Positions 38,058 through 45,520 of a stretch of DNA of 64,000 nucleotides are shown one piece after another. How positions within the stretch are numbered: the first letter of the stretch is position 1; every line of letters begins with the position of its first letter. The position numbers and the translations under genes are program-made. The notes under the pieces were generated by a model that was not told the origin of the DNA, ran no database searches, and saw nothing but the letters and a program-made list of their open reading frames with translations. The DNA is taken from positions 7,626,001-7,690,000 of the forward strand of contig NZ_CP042437.1 in assembly GCF_007971525.1 (NCBI RefSeq), given 5' to 3'. The stretch is from Mucilaginibacter ginsenosidivorax. GTDB lineage: Bacteria; Bacteroidota; Bacteroidia; Sphingobacteriales; Sphingobacteriaceae.

Positions 38058-39458
38058 ATGAGCCAATTTAACAATACACCCGGCAATTGCCCGCGTTTGC
38101 AATTTGTTATAAACTGCTTTGCTATCACGCTTTTAATACAATCAATGGCATTTACAGGTTATGGTCAAACTACGGTTTTAAAAAACAACGATGCCACCTC
38201 ACCATTACATTTGCTTAAGCCGGCCTACATAACGCCTTACGGAGAAACCAAACAAGCCGATGTTAAAGCCGTGCTGGATAAAGTATACCATTACCTGGAT
38301 ACAGTTACCCCCTATCAGCTTATTGCCAAACCGGGCGGCCAGGCTATCAATAATTTGGCCAACGTAAACGCCAACAGCGTTTTTGCCGATGGCGATTTCA
38401 GGCTGATCAGTTATGAATGGGGCGTTACTTACACCGGGATGCTGGAGGCAGGCGCAGCAACCGGGGATAGTAAATTTACAGACTACACCGTAAACCGGTT
38501 GAGTTATATTGGTAACGCTGTTGCTGCCTTTAAAACCTACCTAAAAACGTCCCCCCAGTCTGCAACGCCCGTAAAATCGGTAATCGCGCCCGAGGCGCTT
38601 GACGATGCAGGCTCAATGGCCGCGGCGATGATCAAAGCTGTAAAAACCGGGGCAGTAAAGGCCGATTTACGACCGATAATTGACAACTATATCAATTATA
38701 TCCTCACAAAACAATTTCGCCTGGCCGATGGAACGCTGGCCCGCAACCGGCCACACCCCAATACCCTATGGCTTGATGATATGTACATGAGCCTTCCGGC
38801 TTTGGTACAAATGGGCACGCTTACCGGCGATGTAAAGTATTTTGACGAAGCTGTGAAGCAATACCAATTATTCAGCAAACGAATGTTTAACCCGGAACGC
38901 GGATTATTTATGCATGGCTGGGTTCAGCATATGGACCCGCACCCCCAGTTTCATTGGGCCAGGGCAAACGGATGGGCTATTTTAACTACCATTGAATTAC
39001 TTGATGCACTACCGGAAGACCATGCCGGACGAGCGGTTTTATTAGAAATATTGAAAAAACATGCTGCCGGGCTTGCGCAGCGCCAGGATGCCACCGGTTT
39101 ATGGCACCAGCTACTCGACCGGAACGACTCATACCTCGAAACTTCGGCGACGGCTATTTACGCCTATTGTTTTGCCAGGGCCATTGACAAAGGCTGGCTG
39201 GATGCCAAAGCTTACGGCCCTGCGGCGTTGCTTGCCTGGAACGCGGTGAGCACCAGGGTAAATGATAAGGGCCAGGTTGAAGGTACCTGCGTTGGTACCG
39301 GCATGGGTTTCGATCCCGCTTTTTATTATTACCGCCCGGTAAATAATTATGCCGCACACGGCTACGGACCAGTTTTACTGGCAGGGGCCGAAATTTACCG
39401 TATGCTGCAACAGCACCCGTTTATAATTAACGACAGTGCGGTACAGGTACCCAAATAA
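38058..39458 (+). CDS. GH105/GH88-type unsaturated rhamnogalacturonyl hydrolase
   Basis: A 466-residue secreted enzyme with an N-terminal signal sequence (hydrophobic stretch ~20-36, ending near GYGQ). The body is an (alpha/alpha)6 barrel of the YteR/GH105 type. The likely catalytic Asp lies in PNTLWLDDMYMSLPAL, and further active-site segments are HGWVQHMDPHPQFHWARANG and GLWHQLLDR. These enzymes hydrate and remove the unsaturated galacturonyl residue left by rhamnogalacturonan lyases. It is followed 50 bp later by the FAD oxidoreductase gene in the same direction. The nearby rhamnose mutarotase supports action on rhamnogalacturonan I. Confidence 0.9.
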   Translation: MSQFNNTPGNCPRLQFVINCFAITLLIQSMAFTGYGQTTVLKNNDATSPLHLLKPAYITPYGETKQADVKAVLDKVYHYLDTVTPYQLIAKPGGQAINNLANVNANSVFADGDFRLISYEWGVTYTGMLEAGAATGDSKFTDYTVNRLSYIGNAVAAFKTYLKTSPQSATPVKSVIAPEALDDAGSMAAAMIKAVKTGAVKADLRPIIDNYINYILTKQFRLADGTLARNRPHPNTLWLDDMYMSLPALVQMGTLTGDVKYFDEAVKQYQLFSKRMFNPERGLFMHGWVQHMDPHPQFHWARANGWAILTTIELLDALPEDHAGRAVLLEILKKHAAGLAQRQDATGLWHQLLDRNDSYLETSATAIYAYCFARAIDKGWLDAKAYGPAALLAWNAVSTRVNDKGQVEGTCVGTGMGFDPAFYYYRPVNNYAAHGYGPVLLAGAEIYRMLQQHPFIINDSAVQVPK

Positions 39459-39508
39459 GCATAACCGGTTTCACTTGCCTGACCATTCAACTAATTAAAC
39501 AAACAACT

Positions 39509-41521
39509 ATGAGGAATTTTAAAGTAATAATCCTGCTAATCATAGTAACTCATTTTTGTGCGATACTGCCCGCCCGCGCACAAAGCACCAAAGCGATTGA
39601 AACCGACGTGTGCATATATGGCGGCACCTGTGCCGGTGTAATAGCGGCGTACACAGCAAAAAAAATGGGTAAAACAGTGGTATTGGTTGAGCCGGGGAAT
39701 CATTTGGGCGGCATGACATCGGGCGGCTTAGGCTATACCGATATCGGCAATAAATATGTGGTGACCGGCCTGGCCAGGGATTTTTACAGGAAGATTGGGC
39801 AGCATTACGGAAAATTTGAGCAATGGATATTTGAGCCAAAGGTGGCCGAGGCTATTTTTAACCAATATGTGAAAACAGCCGGATTTACCGTTTTAATGCA
39901 AAACCGTCTTATCAAAGTAACTAAGCACGGCAACCTGGTAACCGGAATGGTAGTTGAAAATTCATTGAAACCTACCGCAGTAACCAATATAACGATTAAA
40001 GCAAAGGAGTTTATTGACTGCACCTACGAAGGTGATTTGATGGCCCGCTCGGGCGTTTCTTACACGGTTGGGCGCGAGGCAAACAGCCAGTACCATGAAA
40101 CCATAAACGGTGTTGAAGTAATGGACGGGCACCAGTTTCCCGACGGCATCGACCCATATAAAATACCCGGCGACCCGAAAAGCGGTTTATTATGGGGAAT
40201 ATCCGGCGACGGCTTACAAACGAAAGGCTCGGGCGATAAAAAAGTACAGGCTTATAACTTTCGTATTACCTTAACCAATGTACCTGAAAATCGGATAGAT
40301 ATTGCAAAGCCGAAAAATTATGATCCTCAAAAATATGAATTGCTGCTTCGCTTAAAGGAAAAAGACCCTTGGAAATCAATTAACGATGTGCTTATCATAA
40401 GCAAAATGCCGAATGGAAAAACTGATATTAATAATAAAGGTGGTTTTTCTACTGATATGATAGGCATGAACTGGGAATACCCCGAGGCTGATTATCAAAA
40501 ACGGTTAAAAATCCAGCAAGCGCATGAAACCTATACAAAAGGCTTTTTATATTTCCTTGGTAACGATCCGCGGATACCGGCTAACATACGTAATGAAATG
40601 AAACAATGGGGCTACCCAAAAGACGAATATACAGATAATGGAAACTGGACTCCCCAGCTTTATATCAGGGAGGCCCGCAGGATGATAGGCCAACTGGTAA
40701 TGACCCAGCAATACTGCCAGGGAAAAGAGGTTGCCAATGATGGTATCGGCATGGCCGCTTATACCATGGACTCGCACAATTGCGACAGGCAGGTGGTTGA
40801 TGGGATGGCTAAAAATGAAGGCAATGTTGAAGTGGGCGGTTTTGGCCCCTACCCGGTATCGTACCGGGCCATTGTTCCGAAACCGGCAGAGGCTACAAAT
40901 ATTTTAGTGCCGGTTTGCCTTTCGGCGTCGCACATTGCTTACGGTTCCATTCGCATGGAACCGGTATTTATGGTGTTGGGCCAGTCGGCTGCCGTTGCCG
41001 CATGCCAGGCTATCGACAGAAAAATAGCTGTGCAAATGGTAGACGTTACAGCGGTGCAGAAGCTATTGAAAAACAATCCACTGGCAGACGGCAGGACACC
41101 AGAGGTATTGGTTGATAATGATGATACCGCTCACGTTCAGATTACCGGGGATTGGAAGATTGCACAATCGGGCGGTTATGGCCCAACTTATTTTATTGAT
41201 ACGGCCAAAGCAGGCCCCGTTAATTCAGTTAAGTTCAGGCCGGATATTGTTAAAAATGGCAGCTATAATGTGTACGCTTATTTCCCAAAAGCCAAAAATG
41301 CTTCAGCAAAAACACACATTACCATTTTTGACGGAACAAACGCAACCGAAAAGATAATTGACCAGGGGGCTATCCAGGTTGAAGGACAAACGTCGGGCGA
41401 ATGGGTTGCTTTGGGATTATACAGTTTATCAAAAAGCAAGCAGGCTTACGTACAAATCTCCAACAAAAATGCCGACGGGGTAACCGTTGCAGATGCTGTA
41501 CTTTTTGTGCCTGCAAGGTAG
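39509..41521 (+). CDS. Secreted FAD-dependent oxidoreductase with C-terminal golvesin/xanthan-lyase-like domain
   Basis: A 670-residue protein with a signal peptide ending LPARAQ. The FAD_oxidored domain starts with the dinucleotide-binding motif VCIYGGTCAGVIAAYTA and continues with the family-typical HLGGMTSGGLGYTD and REARRMIGQLVMTQQ. The last ~130 residues (from about 545) resemble the CBD-like domain of golvesin/xanthan lyase. Such proteins are common in Bacteroidota polysaccharide loci and are often annotated as xanthan-lyase-like, but their reaction is poorly defined. Pairing with the GH105 gene suggests oxidation of a pectin-derived sugar; this is inference. Confidence 0.85.
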   Translation: MRNFKVIILLIIVTHFCAILPARAQSTKAIETDVCIYGGTCAGVIAAYTAKKMGKTVVLVEPGNHLGGMTSGGLGYTDIGNKYVVTGLARDFYRKIGQHYGKFEQWIFEPKVAEAIFNQYVKTAGFTVLMQNRLIKVTKHGNLVTGMVVENSLKPTAVTNITIKAKEFIDCTYEGDLMARSGVSYTVGREANSQYHETINGVEVMDGHQFPDGIDPYKIPGDPKSGLLWGISGDGLQTKGSGDKKVQAYNFRITLTNVPENRIDIAKPKNYDPQKYELLLRLKEKDPWKSINDVLIISKMPNGKTDINNKGGFSTDMIGMNWEYPEADYQKRLKIQQAHETYTKGFLYFLGNDPRIPANIRNEMKQWGYPKDEYTDNGNWTPQLYIREARRMIGQLVMTQQYCQGKEVANDGIGMAAYTMDSHNCDRQVVDGMAKNEGNVEVGGFGPYPVSYRAIVPKPAEATNILVPVCLSASHIAYGSIRMEPVFMVLGQSAAVAACQAIDRKIAVQMVDVTAVQKLLKNNPLADGRTPEVLVDNDDTAHVQITGDWKIAQSGGYGPTYFIDTAKAGPVNSVKFRPDIVKNGSYNVYAYFPKAKNASAKTHITIFDGTNATEKIIDQGAIQVEGQTSGEWVALGLYSLSKSKQAYVQISNKNADGVTVADAVLFVPAR

Positions 41522-41547
41522 CTGGGGGACAAACATAATATAGTCGT

Positions 41548-41721
41548 TCAAATGATGAAATATTGTAGAGACGCATCACATGCGTCTTCCGCCAGACCGG
41601 AATCGCCTACCACATAAAATGTTGGCTTATCGGCTGGTTTTGTCAGCATAAAAGATGATAGCATGATCACCACTATCAGCAACAAGCTTAAACATATATT
41701 TTTACGCACTAAGTTTTTCAT
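41548..41721 (-). pseudogene. 5' stump of a GDSL/SGNH (rhamnogalacturonan acetylesterase-like) gene
   Basis: Reading from the ATG at 41721 gives a clear signal peptide (NICLSLLLIVVIMLSSFML) followed by KPADKPTFYVVGDS. The GDS at residues 39-41 matches block I of SGNH esterases of the CE12 type, which usually read PTxYxxGDSTV. After this the frame runs into half of a GAGACGCATC palindromic repeat and stops at residue 57. The normal protein would be about 250 residues or longer, so the rest has been lost. It follows rhaM by 12 bp on the same strand, so it was probably the second gene of a rhamnogalacturonan operon. Confidence 0.7.
41564..41588. repeat. Half copy of the GAGACGCATC palindromic repeat
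   Basis: TGTAGAGACGCATCACATGC and the next four bases match the left arm of the perfect palindrome at 22205-22283, but the right arm is missing. Its inner end abuts the esterase gene stump, which suggests a deletion that ended inside the element. Confidence 0.8.
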
Positions 41722-41733
41722 AAAGTTAAATAC

Positions 41734-42048
41734 TTATGGCAGGTAAAAAACCTCTCTTAGCGGGGTACTTACCGGCGAGTTATCGGGATTACTTTCCATA
41801 ATATCGCCCATATAGGCCCACCATTTTTGCATAATGGCATTTGCGGGCAGTGTATCGAGCATGGTCTTATCGGCTACTTTCAAAACGCCTATCAGATTAT
41901 TAGTGTCCTCATCCAGGAAGATGGCGTAATCGCTTATCCCTGTATCTTTTAGCAGCGCCGATAATTCGGGCCATATTTCATCATGGCGTTTTTTGTACTC
42001 CTGCTCAAAGCCGGGAAAAAGCTTCATTTTAAATGCTACGCGATCCAT
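41734..42048 (-). CDS. rhaM: L-rhamnose mutarotase
   Basis: A 104-residue enzyme that interconverts alpha and beta anomers of L-rhamnose. It matches the E. coli RhaM pattern along its whole length: His22 in YKKRHDEIWPEL (the catalytic His of the family), DYAIFLDEDTNNLIGV, QKWWAYMGDIM, and the C-terminal signature NPDNSPVSTPLREVFYLP. It is cytoplasmic, with no signal peptide. It is encoded just before a truncated secreted esterase, and convergent with the GH105/FAD genes. This is the strongest single marker that the 38-42 kb region deals with rhamnose-containing pectin. Confidence 0.95.
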   Translation of the reverse strand: MDRVAFKMKLFPGFEQEYKKRHDEIWPELSALLKDTGISDYAIFLDEDTNNLIGVLKVADKTMLDTLPANAIMQKWWAYMGDIMESNPDNSPVSTPLREVFYLP

Positions 42049-42252
42049 AGGTAAATGTTAAAATGTTAAATATGGCAATTGGTTGTCGATGTACGCTTCA
42101 TCCAAAAAATGACTTATATATTTAAACAGATTTGCGTTTTGCCAAAATAAGTATTCTTTCTTCAGTTCACAATCCCCAAGCATCCTGATTAAGTAACGAA
42201 AAGTTTTAGCCCCTGGCAGATTAATTCTTATTTTCGCGAATCTTATACGTTT

Positions 42253-42516
42253 ATGTCAGAATCTATCTCTACCCCTGTCCAACCCAACCTCGTACAAATC
42301 GTTTCCAGATATATCCTGCTCGAAGTAAGCCGGAAAGCGCTTAAAGGCAAGTGCCCCTTCCATAAAGACCAGGCTACCTCATTAATGGTTTACGAAGAAA
42401 AAAATATGTTCCAATGTTTTGGCTGCGGCAAAGGCGGCGGCCCGATAGAATTTGTAATGGCCATTGAAAATAAGTCCCGCGAAGACGCCATCGGGCTCAT
42501 CGCGCAGGGAAAATAA
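42253..42516 (+). CDS. Free-standing CHC2 zinc-finger protein (DnaG primase N-terminal domain-like)
   Basis: An 87-residue protein consisting only of a primase-type zinc ribbon. Ligands are Cys34 and His37 in KCPFHKD and Cys55 and Cys58 in QCFGCGKGG, with the spacing seen in bacterial DnaG. It ends soon after the ribbon (SREDAIGLIAQGK) with no TOPRIM domain and no downstream continuation in any frame, so it is either a genuine single-domain protein or a primase relic. The intact frame and strict ligand conservation favour a functional protein. No replication or phage gene is nearby. Its role is unknown; DNA or RNA binding is likely. Confidence 0.8.
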   Translation: MSESISTPVQPNLVQIVSRYILLEVSRKALKGKCPFHKDQATSLMVYEEKNMFQCFGCGKGGGPIEFVMAIENKSREDAIGLIAQGK

Positions 42517-42781
42517 AGTCATCCAGTACACCAGCCCGTCTTCAAATTCATTGATTTACCGGTAGGTTCGTAAAAGTGTTAATTAGTATCACAAAAGTTG
42601 AAATTAATTGAACTTTTGTATCGTCTTTTTTGCATAATTGTGGGTATTTGTATATCATTTTCACAGCATTTCATGGCTCGTCAGAATTAAATAGCGATAA
42701 CTTTACTTTACTATTTTTCAAAGGGATAATATCGGCCAGATCACCTCATTTCCATTTAAATGTTATAAAGTACGTTTTTTC

Positions 42782-42813
42782 TTGTATAAGTAAAAATTTA
42801 TGGCCTAATTTGC
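42782..42813 (+). promoter_or_regulatory. Bacteroidota-type promoter for the arginine operon leader
   Basis: TTG at 42782-42784, a 21-bp spacer and TAATTTG at 42806-42812 resemble the Bacteroidota housekeeping consensus (TTTG about -33, TAnnTTTG about -7), with one base missing in the -7 box. Transcription would start near 42820, so the leader ORF at 42848 would lie at the very 5' end of the mRNA. I see nothing else in the 265 bp between the CHC2 gene and this promoter. Confidence 0.55.
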
Positions 42814-42847
42814 ACCCAAATTAAAAACACAGTAATACCTCAAAAAA

Positions 42848-42973
42848 ATGAATCAACCAAGCTTAAATAAGCCCGCAACAAGAGCATCATTCGCTCCCAT
42901 TGCCGCTGCTTTGGGTTCAACTGTTTTTTTATCCTGCCCTTCCCGACGAAGGCCCTATATGCCAAGGGTTTGA
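42848..42973 (+). CDS. Putative arginine-rich leader peptide of the arg operon (41 aa)
   Basis: ATG at 42848 and TGA at 42971-42973. The peptide starts MNQPSLNKPATRA and ends SCPSRRRPYMPRV. Five of 41 residues are Arg, four of them in the last nine, including consecutive CGA CGA AGG codons at 42944-42952. Small hairpins overlap this cluster (CCTTC-CCGAC-GAAGG, and CCCT...AGGG), and another stem lies at 42997-43022. The ORF is just downstream of a probable promoter and 114 bp before the first arg-cluster gene. The arrangement fits ribosome-stalling control by arginine supply. I do not know a described leader of this sequence; the function is inferred. Confidence 0.55.
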   Translation: MNQPSLNKPATRASFAPIAAALGSTVFLSCPSRRRPYMPRV

Positions 42974-43087
42974 ATTAATTTCCCGTACTAAACCCCACAA
43001 AAAAGTTGTTAAACTTCTTTGTAAAAAAGCCATCTAATTATTAAGGCGATCAAAAGCCAATTAATTTAACGGTAATTATCTATTTAA

Positions 43088-43735
43088 ATGACCATACAAG
43101 ATTTTGATATTCAGGTTGCTACAGCACAGCATGTAGATTATGCCACAATGATTTGCGACGAAATGGCCGAGTCGGCCAAAGCGCGCGGAACGGGTATTGC
43201 GCAACGCTCGCCAGAATATGTTGCCAACAAAATGCTGGAAGGCAAAGCAGTTATCGCCTTGCATAAAGACGGTACCTGGGCTGGTTTCTGCTATATTGAA
43301 ACCTGGAGCCACGGCGACTTCGTAGCTAACTCGGGCCTAATTGTTAACCCAAACTTTCGTAAAGTGGGTTTAGCAAAAGCCATAAAACATGCCATTTTCC
43401 AGCTTTCACGCAAAAAATACCCGGAAGCCAAAATATTCGGATTAACCACCGGGCTGGCGGTAATGAAAATAAACTCAGAAATTGGATACGAACCAGTGAC
43501 CTACTCCGAGCTTACGCAGGACGAAAACTTTTGGGCCGGCTGCAAAAGCTGCGTTAATTACGACATCCTGATGAGCAAAGGCCGCAAAAACTGCATGTGC
43601 ACCGCCATGCTTTTTGACCCTGCCGAAAAAATGAAACAGGACGAGGAAAAGATGAAACGCATTACGCACAAAGCCACATTATTGGAGCGTATTGAAAATG
43701 CGATTAAGAAACGCATTGGCCACCTTGAAAACTAA
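43088..43735 (+). CDS. GNAT-family acyltransferase, probable first enzyme of arginine synthesis (glutamate N-acyltransferase)
   Basis: A 215-residue GNAT protein. The fold is recognisable from WAGFCYIETWSHGDFVANSG followed by the acyl-CoA loop VNPNFRKVGLAKAIKHAIF (R-x-x-G-x-A form). The last ~60 residues add a Cys-containing segment (CKSCVNYDI, CMCTAML) and a charged helix. It is the first gene of the cluster, 69 bp before argG. Because ArgC, ArgD, ArgF' and ArgB act on N-acylated intermediates and no argA/argJ is visible, it most likely acylates glutamate with acetyl-CoA or succinyl-CoA. That activity is inferred from position. Confidence 0.75.
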   Translation: MTIQDFDIQVATAQHVDYATMICDEMAESAKARGTGIAQRSPEYVANKMLEGKAVIALHKDGTWAGFCYIETWSHGDFVANSGLIVNPNFRKVGLAKAIKHAIFQLSRKKYPEAKIFGLTTGLAVMKINSEIGYEPVTYSELTQDENFWAGCKSCVNYDILMSKGRKNCMCTAMLFDPAEKMKQDEEKMKRITHKATLLERIENAIKKRIGHLEN

Positions 43736-43804
43736 GAACAGAAAAATCACCAAACAAACATAAAAAGCTTTAAGCCTTGTGCTTTTAGCTTTAAGCCTCA
43801 AAAA

Positions 43805-45031
43805 ATGAAAAAGAAAGTAGTATTAGCATACAGCGGCGGATTAGACACCTCATTTTGCTGTATATATTTAACACAGGATCTGGGTTATGAAGTTCATTCG
43901 GTAATTGTAAACACCGGCGGCTTTAGCGACGAAGAACTAAAAGGGGTGGAAGAACGCGCTTATAAAATGGGCGTTACATCGCACCATGTGGTTGATGAAA
44001 CCAAAAACTTTTATGATACCTGTGTTCGCTTTTTGATTTATGGTAATGTATTGAAAAACAATACTTACCCGCTTTCGGTAAGTGCCGAGCGTGTGAGCCA
44101 GGCTACAGCTATAGCCAACTACGCCAAAGAAATTGGCGCCGAGTTTGTTGCCCACGGCAGCACAGGCGCCGGTAACGACCAGGTACGTTTCGATATGATC
44201 TTTAACATCCTGGTTCCCGAAGTAAAGATCATCACCCCTATCCGCGATTTGAAATTGAGCCGTGAAGAGGAAATCCAATACCTGAAAGATCATGGAGTGG
44301 AGATGAACTTCGAGAAAGCTAAATACTCCATTAACAAAGGTATCTGGGGAACATCTGTTGGTGGTAAAGAAACCCTTACGTCGAACTTAGGGTTGCCCGA
44401 AGAAGCCTGGCCTACCCAGGTAACCGAATCTGAAGTAAAAGACCTTGTACTTGAATTTGAAAAAGGTGAATTAGTTGGTATTAACGGTGAAAAATATGAT
44501 CACCCAACCAAAGCCATCCAGGCTTTGCAGGCTATAGCGCAGCCATATGGCATTGGCAGGGATATTCACGTTGGCGATACCATTATCGGCATTAAAGGCC
44601 GGGTAGGCTTTGAGGCTGCTGCGCCAATGTTAATTATAAAGGCTCACCATACTTTAGAAAAACACGTGCTAACTAAATGGCAGCTATCATGGAAAGATCA
44701 GCTTTCTGCATTCTACGGTAACTGGCTGCATGAAGGCCAGTTCCATGACCCAATTATGCGCAACATGGAGGCCTTTTTGAGCGATACCCAGGCAAACGTA
44801 AGCGGTAAAGTATTTCTTCAATTACATCCATACCGTTTCCAGGTTGTAGGTATCGAATCGGATCATGATTTGATGTCGAATAAATTTGGTAGCTACGGCG
44901 AGATGAACAACTCGTGGAGCGGCGAAGACGTTAAAGGTTTCTCGAAAATATTTGGCAACCAGGTAATGATCTATCACAAAGTAAATGCCCCCCAGCCCCC
45001 TGAAGGGGGAGCGCAAATTGCTCAAGACTAA
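43805..45031 (+). CDS. argG: Argininosuccinate synthase
   Basis: A 408-residue enzyme that joins citrulline and aspartate using ATP. The ATP pyrophosphatase P-loop AYSGGLDTSFC is at residues ~8-18, and the family motifs GSTGAGNDQVRFD and KGIWGTSVGGKE follow. The normal C-terminus ends around FGNQVMIYHKVN. The last 14 residues (APQPPEGGAQIAQD) are encoded by a GC-rich palindromic repeat arm and its spacer, so the tail is probably foreign to the enzyme. The 64 bp before the start contain low-complexity AGCTTTAAGCC words. The cupin gene starts 2 bp after the stop, so translation is probably coupled. Confidence 0.97.
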   Translation: MKKKVVLAYSGGLDTSFCCIYLTQDLGYEVHSVIVNTGGFSDEELKGVEERAYKMGVTSHHVVDETKNFYDTCVRFLIYGNVLKNNTYPLSVSAERVSQATAIANYAKEIGAEFVAHGSTGAGNDQVRFDMIFNILVPEVKIITPIRDLKLSREEEIQYLKDHGVEMNFEKAKYSINKGIWGTSVGGKETLTSNLGLPEEAWPTQVTESEVKDLVLEFEKGELVGINGEKYDHPTKAIQALQAIAQPYGIGRDIHVGDTIIGIKGRVGFEAAAPMLIIKAHHTLEKHVLTKWQLSWKDQLSAFYGNWLHEGQFHDPIMRNMEAFLSDTQANVSGKVFLQLHPYRFQVVGIESDHDLMSNKFGSYGEMNNSWSGEDVKGFSKIFGNQVMIYHKVNAPQPPEGGAQIAQD

Positions 45032-45092
45032 TCATGGCAGATAAAGAAAATATTAACGCTATTCCTACTCCCCCTTTAGGGGGCAGGGGGGC
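44987..45092. repeat. Translated palindromic element across the argG-cupin junction
   Basis: Two 25-bp arms, 44987-45011 (GCCCCCCAGCCCCCTGAAGG...) and 45068-45092 (CTCCCCCTTTAGGGGGCAGG...), are reverse complements at 23 of 25 positions. Each contains its own CCCCC...GGGGG mini-hairpin. The 56-bp spacer carries the argG stop and the next gene's ATG. The left arm is read as APQPPEGGA and the right arm as TPPLGGRGA. Confidence 0.9.
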
Positions 45093-45438
45093 ACCCTTTT
45101 CAAAAGGAGAATGCCTGAAGCATTATAACTGGGGTGACGACTGCCACGGCTGGACTTTTATTGATACCGAGGCATTATCTGTAAAACAGGAGCTAATGCC
45201 GCCAGACACGGCCGAACAATTACATTACCATGAAAAGGCAACTCAATTGTTCTTTATTTTGAAAGGGCGGGCAACTTTTTCCATTGATGGAGAAACGACC
45301 GTTTTAAAGCCAGAGCAAGGCATCGAAATATTACCAGGGCAAAAACACTTCATCAGCAACAACGATCAAAGTGACCTGGAGTTTATTTTATATTCATATC
45401 CATCAACAAATAATGACAGGATCAATGTTGCCCCCTAA
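45034..45438 (+). CDS. Cupin-domain protein in the arginine operon
   Basis: A 134-residue single-domain cupin. The two cupin motifs are visible: HYHEKATQLFFILKGRATFSI with metal-binding His residues, and GIEILPGQKHFISN. The first ~23 residues (including TPPLGGRGAPFS) come from the palindromic element spanning the argG junction and are probably not part of the ancestral protein. The conserved part begins around KGECLKHYNW. The stop codon lies in the arm of a second element. Function is unknown: it could be a small-molecule-binding regulator or an isomerase-like enzyme, and co-transcription with argG and argC suggests a link to arginine metabolism. Confidence 0.85.
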   Translation: MADKENINAIPTPPLGGRGAPFSKGECLKHYNWGDDCHGWTFIDTEALSVKQELMPPDTAEQLHYHEKATQLFFILKGRATFSIDGETTVLKPEQGIEILPGQKHFISNNDQSDLEFILYSYPSTNNDRINVAP

Positions 45439-45520
45439 CCCCCTTAATAATTGATATTATGACTGATAATTTAAAAGATATAACAAATAGTTCAACTCCC
45501 CCTTCAGGGGGGCGGGGGGC
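45430..45520. repeat. Translated palindromic element across the cupin-argC junction
   Basis: The left arm (GCCCCCTAACCCCCTTAA, 45430-45447) supplies the last codons and stop of the cupin gene. The right arm (45494-45520, AACTCCCCCTTCAGGGGGGC...) is read in frame as STPPSGGRGA near the ArgC N-terminus. The arms pair at about 14 of 18 positions. The spacer contains the argC start codon. The left arm lacks the inner GGGGGA part, so this copy looks partly degraded. Confidence 0.8.

Noticed and set aside
42630..42824. 64-codon open frame upstream of the arginine leader
   Set aside because: The translation looks random (mixed Phe, His and Ser), and it overlaps the probable promoter at 42782-42813.
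42997..43022. Hairpin after the arginine leader ORF as an intrinsic terminator
   Set aside because: The 11-bp stem (one mismatch) is AT-rich and followed by A residues on the plus strand, so it is not a classical terminator; it may still be a regulatory stem.
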